A DNA stretch of 43,783 bases, taken from positions 1 to 43,783 of the forward strand of contig JBDRHL010000184.1 in NCBI GenBank assembly GCA_043816955.1, read 5' to 3'. The notes under the pieces were generated by a model that saw nothing but the letters and a program-made list of their open reading frames with translations, had not been told where the DNA came from and ran no database searches. Shown in pieces: positions 15,680 through 23,848 of this stretch. Each line of letters opens with the position of its first letter. Within the stretch, counting starts at the first letter, position 1. The position numbers were made by a program, and so were the translations under genes. This stretch comes from JBDRHL01 sp043816955 (lineage in GTDB: Bacteria; Planctomycetota; Phycisphaerae; Sedimentisphaerales; CAYZTY01).

Positions 15680-17713
15680 GTGAATCTTAATACCTATGAT
15701 TGGCTGATCGTCCTGGTGGTGGTAGTTGGTGTTACCGCTCTTGCATTGTACACAAAACAGTACATGCGAAGCGTAGCCGATTTCCTGGCCGCGAATCGCT
15801 GTGCAGGCCGGTACCTGATGACTATGGCTTCAGGTATGTCAACCTTTGCCCTGGTTAGTATGGTAGCTGCCTTTGAAATGTACTACAACGCCGGCTTTAG
15901 TCCTATGTGGTGGTCTATGAGTACACTGCCGCTTAGTATTGGATTAACAATGGTCGGTTACCTTATATATCGTTTTCGAGAGACGCGGGTCTTTACATTA
16001 GGTCAGTTTTTTGAGATTCGCTACAGCAAGAGTTTTCGAAAAGCTATGGGGCTTCTCGCATGGCTCAGTGGCATAATTAATTTTGGCGTCTTCCCTGCGG
16101 TTTGCGGCAGGTTTTTCATTTATTTCTGCGGTCTGCCGGAGCATTTCGGCTTCTTGGGCATTACATGGTCGACATACGTAGTCATAATGGCTGTTCTGCT
16201 GCTGTTTGCAATGTTTTTTACAATCTGGGGTGGCCAGATCGCGGTAATGGTAACAGACTTCGGGCAGGGTATGTTCTGTAATGTCGCACTGCTTTTTGTT
16301 GTAGCTTTTGTGCTTATTAACTTTCCTTGGCATTATGTTACCGAATCCATGACCAATCAGCCGCCTGGCAAAAGCCTGGTTAATCCCTTTGATACTGCCG
16401 CCGTTGAGGGCTTCGGGCTTTGGTACTTCCTGATAGGTTATCTGGGAATGTTCGTAAGCGCAGGCAATCTGGCCTGGCAGGGAAGTCAGGGCTACAACGT
16501 CTCTGCACGTGATGCTAATGAGTTAAGAATGACATACGTCCTGGGATTCTTTCGTGCGATCGTTTATAGCTTGATTGTGTTTATTATCGCTCTGGGCGCC
16601 TATGTGGCTATGCATCATCCACACTTCAGCGATATAGCCAATAAAACCAATGATACGCTGAACACAGTCACAAACGAGTATCTTCGAAGGCAGATTAGGG
16701 TTTCCGCGGTAATGCCTCATATATTCCCGGCAGGTCTGATGGGTGTTTTATGCGCGATGATGTTTGCCTCGTTTGTGGCCGTACACGACACTTATATGCA
16801 CTCATGGGGCACTATCTTTATACAGGATGTGATACTTCCGTTCAGAAAAAAACCATTTACACCAAAACAGCATCTTTTGCTTCTGCGTTTGTCAGTAATT
16901 TTTGTAACATTGTTCATCTTCCTGTTCTCCCTGTGGTTCAGGCAATATGAATACATCTTCATGTATTTCTGGATTACAGGTGCGATATTTACAGGCGGCA
17001 TATCAGGCCCGATCATACTGGGCTTGTACTGGCGCCGCGGAACCGCAGCAGCAGCATGGACCTCTACCATATACGGCTCGACACTCGCGGTCGGGACGAT
17101 AGTTTTAAGTCAGTTATGGCCTGCTTATCATACTCAGATCGCCTCTTTTGTCCAGAAATTCTGGCCCGCGTTTCAGGATACCGCAAAGTATCCGATCAAT
17201 GGCTTTTACATGACTTTCGGCATCACTATCAGTTCTATGATTTTGTACATATTGGTTTCTCTCCTTATTGGCAGAAAGCAAAGCTTTAACCTTGAACGTA
17301 TGCTGCACCGCGGCAAGTACGCGATCAAAGATGACAAAGCACAGGAGTTCAAGAGAGGTCTGGCAGCGGTCGGATTCCAGAAATCCATACCCTGGAAGGA
17401 TAAGATAATCTACCTGGCGGTTGGCGGCTGGTTTCTCACGTGGTTTATTGTGTGGATAATTATGACTATTTATCAGTTGACCATAGGTATAAGCGACATA
17501 GGCTGGTCCCGCTTCTGGCAGATATATATTTATGCCCAGTATGCTCTCGTTGTTATTGTAATTGTCTGGTTTATGATAGGCGGCGTCAAGGATCTCAGGC
17601 GGCTGTTTAGGGACCTTGCGACAATGGAACGTAATGACCTTGACGACGGCATGGTTGTGGACCATCACAGCTTGGGCGAAGAAATCGCCGATACCAATTC
17701 GACCGGGACTTAA
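15680..17713 (+). CDS. sodium:solute symporter family transporter
   Basis: The 677-residue inner-membrane protein of the SSS/SLC5 family has an N-terminal TM (TYDWLIVLVVVVGVTALALY), then the family-typical RSVADFLAANRCAGRYLM segment. About 13-15 TM helices follow, including ASGMSTFALVSMVAAFEM (sodium-site helix) and AGNLAWQGSQGYNVSARD. A C-terminal cytoplasmic tail of about 50 residues ends the protein. It should import an organic solute with sodium; the glycosidase-like gene 34 bases downstream suggests a sugar-related one. GTG 15680 is chosen because GGGAG lies 9 bases upstream, whereas the in-frame TTG 15644 has no binding site. Its + strand is not C-rich, unlike its neighbours. Confidence 0.9.
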   Translation: MNLNTYDWLIVLVVVVGVTALALYTKQYMRSVADFLAANRCAGRYLMTMASGMSTFALVSMVAAFEMYYNAGFSPMWWSMSTLPLSIGLTMVGYLIYRFRETRVFTLGQFFEIRYSKSFRKAMGLLAWLSGIINFGVFPAVCGRFFIYFCGLPEHFGFLGITWSTYVVIMAVLLLFAMFFTIWGGQIAVMVTDFGQGMFCNVALLFVVAFVLINFPWHYVTESMTNQPPGKSLVNPFDTAAVEGFGLWYFLIGYLGMFVSAGNLAWQGSQGYNVSARDANELRMTYVLGFFRAIVYSLIVFIIALGAYVAMHHPHFSDIANKTNDTLNTVTNEYLRRQIRVSAVMPHIFPAGLMGVLCAMMFASFVAVHDTYMHSWGTIFIQDVILPFRKKPFTPKQHLLLLRLSVIFVTLFIFLFSLWFRQYEYIFMYFWITGAIFTGGISGPIILGLYWRRGTAAAAWTSTIYGSTLAVGTIVLSQLWPAYHTQIASFVQKFWPAFQDTAKYPINGFYMTFGITISSMILYILVSLLIGRKQSFNLERMLHRGKYAIKDDKAQEFKRGLAAVGFQKSIPWKDKIIYLAVGGWFLTWFIVWIIMTIYQLTIGISDIGWSRFWQIYIYAQYALVVIVIVWFMIGGVKDLRRLFRDLATMERNDLDDGMVVDHHSLGEEIADTNSTGT

Positions 17714-17747
17714 ACTGATCCGTGCAATCAACTCCAGGGAAACATTC

Positions 17748-19766
17748 GTGCATAGAAAAATCAACTACATGCTCAGGAAAACCCTTATACCCTGGCGATT
17801 CCAGCAGACCATCGACGAAGTCGTCGAATACTGCAAAACTACCGACATCGATGAGGTAATGTGGAAAATCGACGCCGAAGTTTTCAACCGCGGCTTCACC
17901 TCGATCGAACTTATCAGACAATACCTCCCATGGCTTGAAAAAGCAAAAAAAGCTCTTCACCGAATTGGCGTCACTTATTCAATCAATCCATGGATTACCC
18001 TCAACCACGCTGACTACGGCAGAGACTCCCGAAAAAACTTCTCTGACATGCAATGGATGGTCGGCCACAACGGAACACAGTCAAACGCCTGTCCCTGCCC
18101 ACTCAGCGATACCTGGCACAAATACATCGTCGATGCCTACTGCCTTTACGCTCAAACCCAACCTGCCGTCCTTTGGCTTGAAGATGACTTCAGGCATTTT
18201 AATCATTCACCGGTTGACTGGGCTTGTTTTTGCACCATTCACCTCGAAAGATTTTCCGAAATAATCGGCGAAAAGGTCTCACGCGAACAACTCGTAAAAG
18301 CAATATTGAAACCCGGCAAACCTCACCCATGGCGGAAAAAATGGATGGATTTCCTCGGCCGGAATATGATCGATGTTGCTGAAAAGATTGAAAAGGCCGT
18401 CCACGTGGTAAGTCCACAGACAAAACTCGGCCTCATGTCTTCATGCCCCCAGGACCATTCCATCGAAGGACGAAATTGGCACAAACTCCTCAAAACTCTC
18501 GCAGGCCCTCATGAACCTATATCTCGACCAGCAATGGGTTCCTACCGAAGCGTAGAATACTTCGATATTTATCCGTCAATGGACATCACAAGGCAAACAA
18601 TCCATTGCCTGCCGCCCGCCTCAAGGCCCTGCTCCGAAATCGAAAACGCACCCTTCACCCAGTTCGTAAAATCCGTCAGATTCACACGCCTTCAGATATT
18701 GCTTGCTGCCGCCGCAGGCTGCGACGACCATACCATGAACCTCTATGACCACGCCGGCACACCCTTGCTGCACAATGACCCATACGGCATCATGCTCAAA
18801 AAAACCAAGCCTCTCTTGAACTCCCTGCTGCAGTATCGACTTCCTGCCGGAAAAGAAAAAGGTATTGGACTGCTCTTTCCACCCGACATAGCAAAAAAAG
18901 TTGAAACAACCCAGGGCAAAGACTTCACCGAGCTTTACCCCAGAGGCAGCGGATGGGCAGCCGCCCTCCAGTGCCTGGGATTCCCCGTAACCTATCACCA
19001 GACCGACCTGTTCGCCCTCACAGGCCGGATAACACAAGGCCTCGACAAAAAGCAAACGGAAAATATCCTTTCAAAATCAGTCCTCTTGGATGCCTCCGCC
19101 GCTCAAACACTCTGCAAAGACGGTTTCGCCGAACTTATCGGCCTTCATACAAAAGAACTGATCAAACGCCCCGCCGTACCCATCTCCGCTGAAGACATTG
19201 GCGATAATCTCTATATCTCCGCACGCCTCGCTGTACCTGGTGAAATGCTCTGCCGCTTCGAGCCGCATCAAAACAGCCGAATTTTCACGAATTTCGTTGA
19301 CTGCAACAGGCAAATCTATATGCCTTCCGTCGTGTTCTGCGAAAATAAACTGGGTGGCAAAATAGCTTCTTTCGCTATGGATATGTCACACGGCCCCACC
19401 GCCTGCTTTATGAGCTGGCACAGAAAAAAACAGTTCAAACAAATCCTCGACTGGCTCGCCGGTGATAATCTCGACCTCTTCGTATCAGGCGGCCCCCACG
19501 CACTGCCTCTCCTCATCGATTACAAAACCCACTGCCTCATAGTTATTGCCAACAACTGCCCCGACGCCTGGCCGGAAATAACTGTCGAATTGGCGACAAA
19601 CGGGCGGAATATTTACCAGATCCTCATGCTCACCACCGATGCAAAATGGACAACCGTCCCACTCATCTCGAGCCATCAAACAGACTGTAAACTCACATTC
19701 ACCGCTCCGAAACAATTGGAATATATGGACATCGCCTCATTTTGCATTAAATTTTCCAATAAATAA
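17748..19766 (+). CDS. uncharacterised glycoside hydrolase-like protein (TIM barrel, beta-galactosidase-like architecture)
   Basis: The 672-residue protein has no signal peptide. Residues about 15-330 look like a (beta/alpha)8 barrel: WLEDDFRH places acidic E145 at a strand end, and SEIENAP places E297/E299 at another, followed by a C-D-D-H-x-x-x-L-Y-D-H-A-G stretch. That layout recalls clan GH-A and GH42-like enzymes, with a later domain (KEKGIGLLFP onward) resembling their middle domain. The family assignment and substrate are inferred, not recognised. Start is GTG 17748 with AGGGA 7 bases upstream; the longer open frame from 17616 would overlap the symporter gene. It is probably co-transcribed with the symporter, so the imported solute may be its substrate. 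Confidence 0.68.
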   Translation: MHRKINYMLRKTLIPWRFQQTIDEVVEYCKTTDIDEVMWKIDAEVFNRGFTSIELIRQYLPWLEKAKKALHRIGVTYSINPWITLNHADYGRDSRKNFSDMQWMVGHNGTQSNACPCPLSDTWHKYIVDAYCLYAQTQPAVLWLEDDFRHFNHSPVDWACFCTIHLERFSEIIGEKVSREQLVKAILKPGKPHPWRKKWMDFLGRNMIDVAEKIEKAVHVVSPQTKLGLMSSCPQDHSIEGRNWHKLLKTLAGPHEPISRPAMGSYRSVEYFDIYPSMDITRQTIHCLPPASRPCSEIENAPFTQFVKSVRFTRLQILLAAAAGCDDHTMNLYDHAGTPLLHNDPYGIMLKKTKPLLNSLLQYRLPAGKEKGIGLLFPPDIAKKVETTQGKDFTELYPRGSGWAAALQCLGFPVTYHQTDLFALTGRITQGLDKKQTENILSKSVLLDASAAQTLCKDGFAELIGLHTKELIKRPAVPISAEDIGDNLYISARLAVPGEMLCRFEPHQNSRIFTNFVDCNRQIYMPSVVFCENKLGGKIASFAMDMSHGPTACFMSWHRKKQFKQILDWLAGDNLDLFVSGGPHALPLLIDYKTHCLIVIANNCPDAWPEITVELATNGRNIYQILMLTTDAKWTTVPLISSHQTDCKLTFTAPKQLEYMDIASFCIKFSNK

Positions 19767-19767
19767 C

Positions 19768-19796
19768 TTGAATATACCTTCCCCATGCTGTAGATT
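19768..19796 (+). promoter_or_regulatory. candidate promoter of the 19811 gene
   Basis: TTGAAT (19768-19773), a 17-base spacer and TAGATT (19791-19796), with four of six matches in each box. The predicted start site near 19803 leaves a leader of only about 8 bases, which includes GGGGA (19803-19807). Confidence 0.4.
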
Positions 19797-19810
19797 CGTC
19801 GTGGGGAATC

Positions 19811-20476
19811 ATGCAAGAAAAAACAAAAAGGGGTTCTGCTGCTCATGAACAACCCGCATTTGCGGTCCTGATAATCCTTGTAGCTGTTGCAACCATCATC
19901 TTGATCTACTGCCTGCAGTTTTCCGTTTTCATCCCCACCTCTCGCAGCAGGCTTGAGAAAAAAGGCCCCATGCCGTGGGATGAACAAGCCCGGCTATGGG
20001 ATACCAACTTGCCTCCTCCAATGCTTCACTTGCCCCCTGGCAAACCAGCTATAACACATGAGCTTGAACTGACCGGATCTGTCGACCTTGCCGATACCGT
20101 CAAATCAAAAGATTCCAGGCGAGGCCAGATCATTCTCTGGATTGACCCATCGGGTATCGTCCAGGGCATCTGGAGCTGTCAATACTCCCATTCCGATGTC
20201 TTTTACGACATCACCGCCGATTTCACGGGCAACGTCGATCTCGATAAAACCTATGTCGATTCCAAAGGTGCGAAGGATCCATCAAAACTCTATCTTATCA
20301 CCAGGGGCAGTTATTCCAAGCTCGCAAAAAACCTCATCACCGGTGAAAAGCAATCAGATACCGGCCTCGTTTACGTTACTGGATACATCAATAAAGATTG
20401 TACCGCTGACGGATATATCACAATTACCGATGACGAAAAATCATGGTATGCACAATATCAATGGTTTACAGAATAA
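19811..20476 (+). CDS. membrane-anchored protein of unknown function
   Basis: The 221-residue protein has one N-terminal membrane segment (FAVLIILVAVATIILIYCLQF, about residues 17-37), a positively charged cytoplasmic start and an extracytoplasmic domain of about 180 residues. That domain is rich in beta-strand-like segments (GQIILWIDPSGIVQGIWSC; GLVYVTGYINKDCTADGYITI) and has a proline-rich linker near residues 60-80. I recognise no family. It lies 44 bases after the glycosidase-like gene with its own promoter candidate, and ends 12 bases from the convergent protease gene. Confidence 0.72.
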   Translation: MQEKTKRGSAAHEQPAFAVLIILVAVATIILIYCLQFSVFIPTSRSRLEKKGPMPWDEQARLWDTNLPPPMLHLPPGKPAITHELELTGSVDLADTVKSKDSRRGQIILWIDPSGIVQGIWSCQYSHSDVFYDITADFTGNVDLDKTYVDSKGAKDPSKLYLITRGSYSKLAKNLITGEKQSDTGLVYVTGYINKDCTADGYITITDDEKSWYAQYQWFTE

Positions 20477-20488
20477 CTCTCCCGACAT

Positions 20489-21769
20489 CTATCGACCGTG
20501 ATTCACTTCCTCCGCAACCGAGTCAAAATATTCCAGATATGGTTTAAGTTCCGCGGCAAGATAAGCCAGATCAGGCTTGCTCTCTGCAAGTTTTACCGCA
20601 TCACGAAGTTCCAGGATTATCTTCGTCAACACGCTTTTGGTGTAATCACGGCTCTTCGCAGCCCTTAGCTGCTTCATCCTGTAATCAGCGCTGGCTATTG
20701 CCCTTCTTATCCGGATTTTTGCTTCTTCCACTTCAGCACGCGCATTGGCAGCCGTTTTATCTATCAGAATTCGCACACCATCCGCTTTAAGAACTCCCAG
20801 CAGCTCCGTCCGCGAATTTACCATCCCATCTGCTATGCCGCACTTGATCGCATCAGGCGCCGAAAGCGTCAGCAAAGACCCCTGCTTGCTCCAGGTACGA
20901 ATTACACTACCCTCGCGTTTCTTCTTCAATACCTCGACAATCTGGTTCGCATCCAGTCCTCGCTGTGCCAATTGCTCCGCCGTCTTCTGGTAATTGGGCC
21001 AGATAAAATCTCGCCTGCCCTCCTCAACCACCTCCAGAACCTCCATTTCCTTATCTACCATCGCGCTGGCAAGAACCCAGGGCCTGCCTCGATTGGCTGC
21101 AAGTGTCCCGAAAAACCCGCTGAAAGCCACCAGTGCCTCATGTCCTTCATCTTTGCCGTAAAAGCTCTCAATATCCATAGGCCCTGCATCACTGCGAACA
21201 TAAAGCGTTGCAGCGCCGATCGCCGTATTCTCTGCCATATATATCTTCTCACACGCAAGAGCCGCTGCTGCAGCCGACGAATATGCCCCTCCATATCCCC
21301 CCCCGCTTACAAACGCTGCTATCTGGCAGTTATCCGCTCGGATAATCGCTTCACACATCCGCACTGCCAGGTCAACCCGTCCGCCGCAACTGTCTATTTC
21401 TATCACTACAACATACGGGCCCTTGTTCACCGCATCGCTCAACGCCTTTTCAAACGCCGCCGTCTCCGCCTCATACTCGATATCGCCCTTGATGCATATC
21501 CAGACAGCCTCTTCACGTCGACCCTGATAGTCTCGCGAAATATCATACTGACTCAGATCAAGTCGTCGAAACCCTTTCTCTTCGGTCCGCACTACTACCC
21601 TGCCGCCAATCTGCTTCTGCGTCGCAAAACCATGCAATATCTCCCCACTTTCTTTGTGAATAAATGTATCCGCTACGCAGAAAAACGCGCAAAAAAACAC
21701 CCCCACTACTGCTTCGGCCCACAGCCGTTCAGCCTTTCTAACTCCCAAAACACTGACAACACCGAACAT
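20489..21769 (-). CDS. ClpP-fold serine protease, NfeD/S49-like, exported
   Basis: The 426-residue protein has a hydrophobic N-terminal segment (about residues 18-33) that looks like a signal peptide or anchor. Residues about 88-240 match the ClpP/crotonase fold of NfeD-type membrane proteases: VVIEIDSCGGRVDLAV, then SGGGYGGAYSSAAAAALACEKIYM with the likely nucleophile S164 or S165, then NTAIGAA. The C-terminal third is lysine/arginine-rich and helical; the NfeD OB-fold domain is absent. NfeD-type proteases cut membrane proteins such as stomatins, but no stomatin gene is adjacent. No ribosome binding site is seen before ATG 21769. It lies 35 bases after the FKBP gene and is probably in the same operon. 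Confidence 0.75.
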   Translation of the reverse strand: MFGVVSVLGVRKAERLWAEAVVGVFFCAFFCVADTFIHKESGEILHGFATQKQIGGRVVVRTEEKGFRRLDLSQYDISRDYQGRREEAVWICIKGDIEYEAETAAFEKALSDAVNKGPYVVVIEIDSCGGRVDLAVRMCEAIIRADNCQIAAFVSGGGYGGAYSSAAAAALACEKIYMAENTAIGAATLYVRSDAGPMDIESFYGKDEGHEALVAFSGFFGTLAANRGRPWVLASAMVDKEMEVLEVVEEGRRDFIWPNYQKTAEQLAQRGLDANQIVEVLKKKREGSVIRTWSKQGSLLTLSAPDAIKCGIADGMVNSRTELLGVLKADGVRILIDKTAANARAEVEEAKIRIRRAIASADYRMKQLRAAKSRDYTKSVLTKIILELRDAVKLAESKPDLAYLAAELKPYLEYFDSVAEEVNHGR

Positions 21770-21804
21770 TATCTGCGCTTAATAAAAATCCTCTTCCGGA
21801 AAAA

Positions 21805-22512
21805 CTACTTCAGCACTTCCAGCAGTTCCACCTCGAATATCAGCACCGAATTCGGGGGAATCCTGCCGCTGCCGCGCTGACCGTAAGCAAGTTCTGCAGG
21901 AACATAAAGCTCCCACCTGCTGCCTTCATTCATAAGCTGCAAGGCCTCCGTCCAGCCTTTGATAACGCCGTTAACCGCAAATTCTGCTGGCTGATTCCGC
22001 TTATAAGAGCTGTCAAACTCCGTCCCGTCGATTAACCTGCCCCGATAATGAGTCTTCACACGATCATTTGCGTCCGGGCTTCTGCCTGCGCCTTCCTGAA
22101 GTACCTTGTACTGAAGACCGCTCGGCAGAACCTTTATTCCTTCTTTGGTCTTGTTCGCTTCAAGAAAAGCCGCGCCTTCCGCAATATTCTTTGCACCTTC
22201 CGCCATCATACGCTCCTGCTGCTGCATACGCATACGTTGTTGAAACGCTGTCATCACATTTTGCATCTCTTCATCGCTCAAAGCCGCCTGACTATCCGAA
22301 AGCACATCCTTCAGTCCCCATACAAAAAACTCATCATTGATCTCAATACCACCCTGCTTGAAACTCCGACCGACCTGGCTGCCGAGAGCATAACTGATCT
22401 TGTCGAGCTCTGTCGCAAAAGCAGGCCTGTTTTCCACCTGCTTCTTCTCGACACACCCGCAAATAATTGCCAACATCATAACTGCTGCTGCGATTTGAAC
22501 CCTGGTTTTCAC
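21805..22512 (-). CDS. FKBP-type peptidyl-prolyl isomerase, lipoprotein (FkpA/Mip-like)
   Basis: The 235-residue periplasmic folding catalyst has a signal peptide ending in an ICGC lipobox (lipidated Cys near residue 20). An FKBP N-terminal dimerisation domain follows (ISYALGSQVGRSFKQGG to about residue 125, with a Gln/Met-rich helix). The C-terminal FKBP domain has GLQYKVLQEGAG, VKTHYRGRLIDGTEFDSSY and IPPNSVLIFEVELLEV. Start is GTG 22512, preceded by AAGGAG at 6 bases; the in-frame ATG at 22533 would lie upstream of that binding site. Domain order matches FkpA and Mip. Co-expression with the downstream protease suggests envelope protein quality control. Confidence 0.92.
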   Translation of the reverse strand: MKTRVQIAAAVMMLAIICGCVEKKQVENRPAFATELDKISYALGSQVGRSFKQGGIEINDEFFVWGLKDVLSDSQAALSDEEMQNVMTAFQQRMRMQQQERMMAEGAKNIAEGAAFLEANKTKEGIKVLPSGLQYKVLQEGAGRSPDANDRVKTHYRGRLIDGTEFDSSYKRNQPAEFAVNGVIKGWTEALQLMNEGSRWELYVPAELAYGQRGSGRIPPNSVLIFEVELLEVLK

Positions 22513-22583
22513 TTCTTTCTCCTTAAGTAACATCTTTTGTCAAATATTGTTGTAACGACATTCCTGAAAAATACCAGACTTTA

Positions 22584-22612
22584 ATCATAACACAAACCAT
22601 ATGAACATGCAA
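22584..22612 (-). promoter_or_regulatory. candidate promoter of the FKBP-protease operon
   Basis: On the minus strand TTGCAT (22612-22607), a 17-base spacer and TATGAT (22589-22584), with TG one base before the -10 (extended -10). The start site would be near 22577, about 65 bases before the GTG. Confidence 0.5.
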
Positions 22613-22679
22613 ACTTTCAATTTCCCGGATAAATAGGATGCACTCCGACAAACAACAAACTATACTGCCTATAAATAAT

Positions 22680-22708
22680 TTGCCATGCCTTCATCAATCA
22701 AGTATCAT
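22680..22708 (+). promoter_or_regulatory. candidate promoter of the amidohydrolase-isomerase-kinase operon
   Basis: TTGCCA (22680-22685), a 17-base spacer and TATCAT (22703-22708), with five of six matches in both boxes. The predicted start site is near 22715, two bases before an ATG at 22717 and 20 bases before the ATG at 22735 that has the Shine-Dalgarno. Confidence 0.6.
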
Positions 22709-22734
22709 TACTCACCATGCGTACAGGAGGCCTA

Positions 22735-23829
22735 ATGGCAAAAAATTGCTATCTCTTTCGTGATGAACATATCCCTTCAAAGGCCGCCTTCCCAGCCATT
22801 GACGCCCATAACCATCTCTGGGGCAACTGGAACACCTCCCGCATTGCCGCCGTCATGGATACTGTCGGCCTCATATCCTACTGTGATGTCACTGCCAATG
22901 TAAAAATCAACTTTGCACACGGCGGCTATACCACCCGGCAGGCTAACATTAAAGACTTTTTCACAAACTGCGATGTCCCCTATCCCGGCAGATTCTATTG
23001 CTTCACAATGGCTACTTTCGCAAGGGACCCAACCCGGCCCCTGTTTGACGATGCAGCCGGATTTGTCGAAGAGACAATCCAGACGCTTCATAAGCACGTC
23101 CGCATGGGAGCCAAGGGCCTCAAAATACTCAAAGAATTAGGACTCAGACACCGCGACAAGACAGGAAACCTGATTACTGTCGACGATCCGAAATTATCAC
23201 CAATCTGGCAGGAGGCAGGAAAACTCGGCATACCCGTCCTGATTCATCAGACCGACCCATACGGCTTCTTCGAGCCTGTTGAGCCGGAAAACGAGCATTA
23301 CGAATCCCTTAAAAAATTCTCCTCATGGAGTTTTGCCGACTCCAAGTTCCCGCGAAAACTCGACCTGCTTGCCCGTCGCGATAATCTCATCAGGCAGCAT
23401 CCAGCCACAACCTTCATACTCCCCCACGTTGCCAATTTCGCTGAAAACCTGAACTACGTCTCCTCTCTGCTCGAAGAGAACCCAAATGTCTACATCGATT
23501 TTTCCGCCCGGATGGATGAACTCGGACGCCAGCCCTACACCTGCCGTGAATTCTTCATCAGGCATCAGGACAGAATTATCTTCGGAACCGACATGCCCGC
23601 CGACACTGATAATTCCATAGATATGTATCGCAGCTATTTCCGCTTTCTCGAAACTTACGATGAGTCTTTTTATGCTCCTGACTATGATGGAACTTTCGAA
23701 AGAGCACGCTGGCCCATCTGCGGAATAGGATTGCCGAAGGATGTGCTCGCAAAGATTTATTACAAGAATATCCTCAAAATCATCCCCGGCCTCAAAAAGG
23801 ATTTTAAAAAAGTTTTACCGGAAAATTGA
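22735..23829 (+). CDS. amidohydrolase-family metal-dependent hydrolase (Amidohydro_2 type)
   Basis: The 364-residue TIM-barrel hydrolase has the metal-binding H25-x-H27 in AIDAHNHLWG, KGLKILKELG, IPVLIHQTDPYG and FILPHVANFAENL with further histidines, and FGTDMPAD with the catalytic aspartate near the end. Amidohydro_2 members include sugar lactonases and decarboxylases. Beside an aldose isomerase-like gene and a sugar kinase gene, a lactonase-type or sugar-releasing role is possible, but the substrate is unknown. ATG 22735 has AGGAGG 4 bases upstream; an in-frame ATG at 22717 adds six residues and would be nearly leaderless. It is the first gene of a three-gene operon. Confidence 0.83.
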   Translation: MAKNCYLFRDEHIPSKAAFPAIDAHNHLWGNWNTSRIAAVMDTVGLISYCDVTANVKINFAHGGYTTRQANIKDFFTNCDVPYPGRFYCFTMATFARDPTRPLFDDAAGFVEETIQTLHKHVRMGAKGLKILKELGLRHRDKTGNLITVDDPKLSPIWQEAGKLGIPVLIHQTDPYGFFEPVEPENEHYESLKKFSSWSFADSKFPRKLDLLARRDNLIRQHPATTFILPHVANFAENLNYVSSLLEENPNVYIDFSARMDELGRQPYTCREFFIRHQDRIIFGTDMPADTDNSIDMYRSYFRFLETYDESFYAPDYDGTFERARWPICGIGLPKDVLAKIYYKNILKIIPGLKKDFKKVLPEN

Positions 23830-23848
23830 TTCAGAAAGGAAAAACAAA

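Noticed and set aside
17616..17747. Longer N-terminus for the glycosidase-like protein
   Set aside because: It would overlap the symporter gene by about 100 bases; the GTG at 17748 has a good ribosome site and follows the symporter stop.
20972..21880. 302-codon open frame on the + strand
   Set aside because: It is antisense to the ClpP-fold protease gene and crosses into the FKBP gene.
22538..22543. Perfect TTGACA on the minus strand before the FKBP gene
   Set aside because: No -10-like hexamer stands 15-19 bases downstream, and the Shine-Dalgarno would overlap it; the promoter candidate at 22584-22612 is better.
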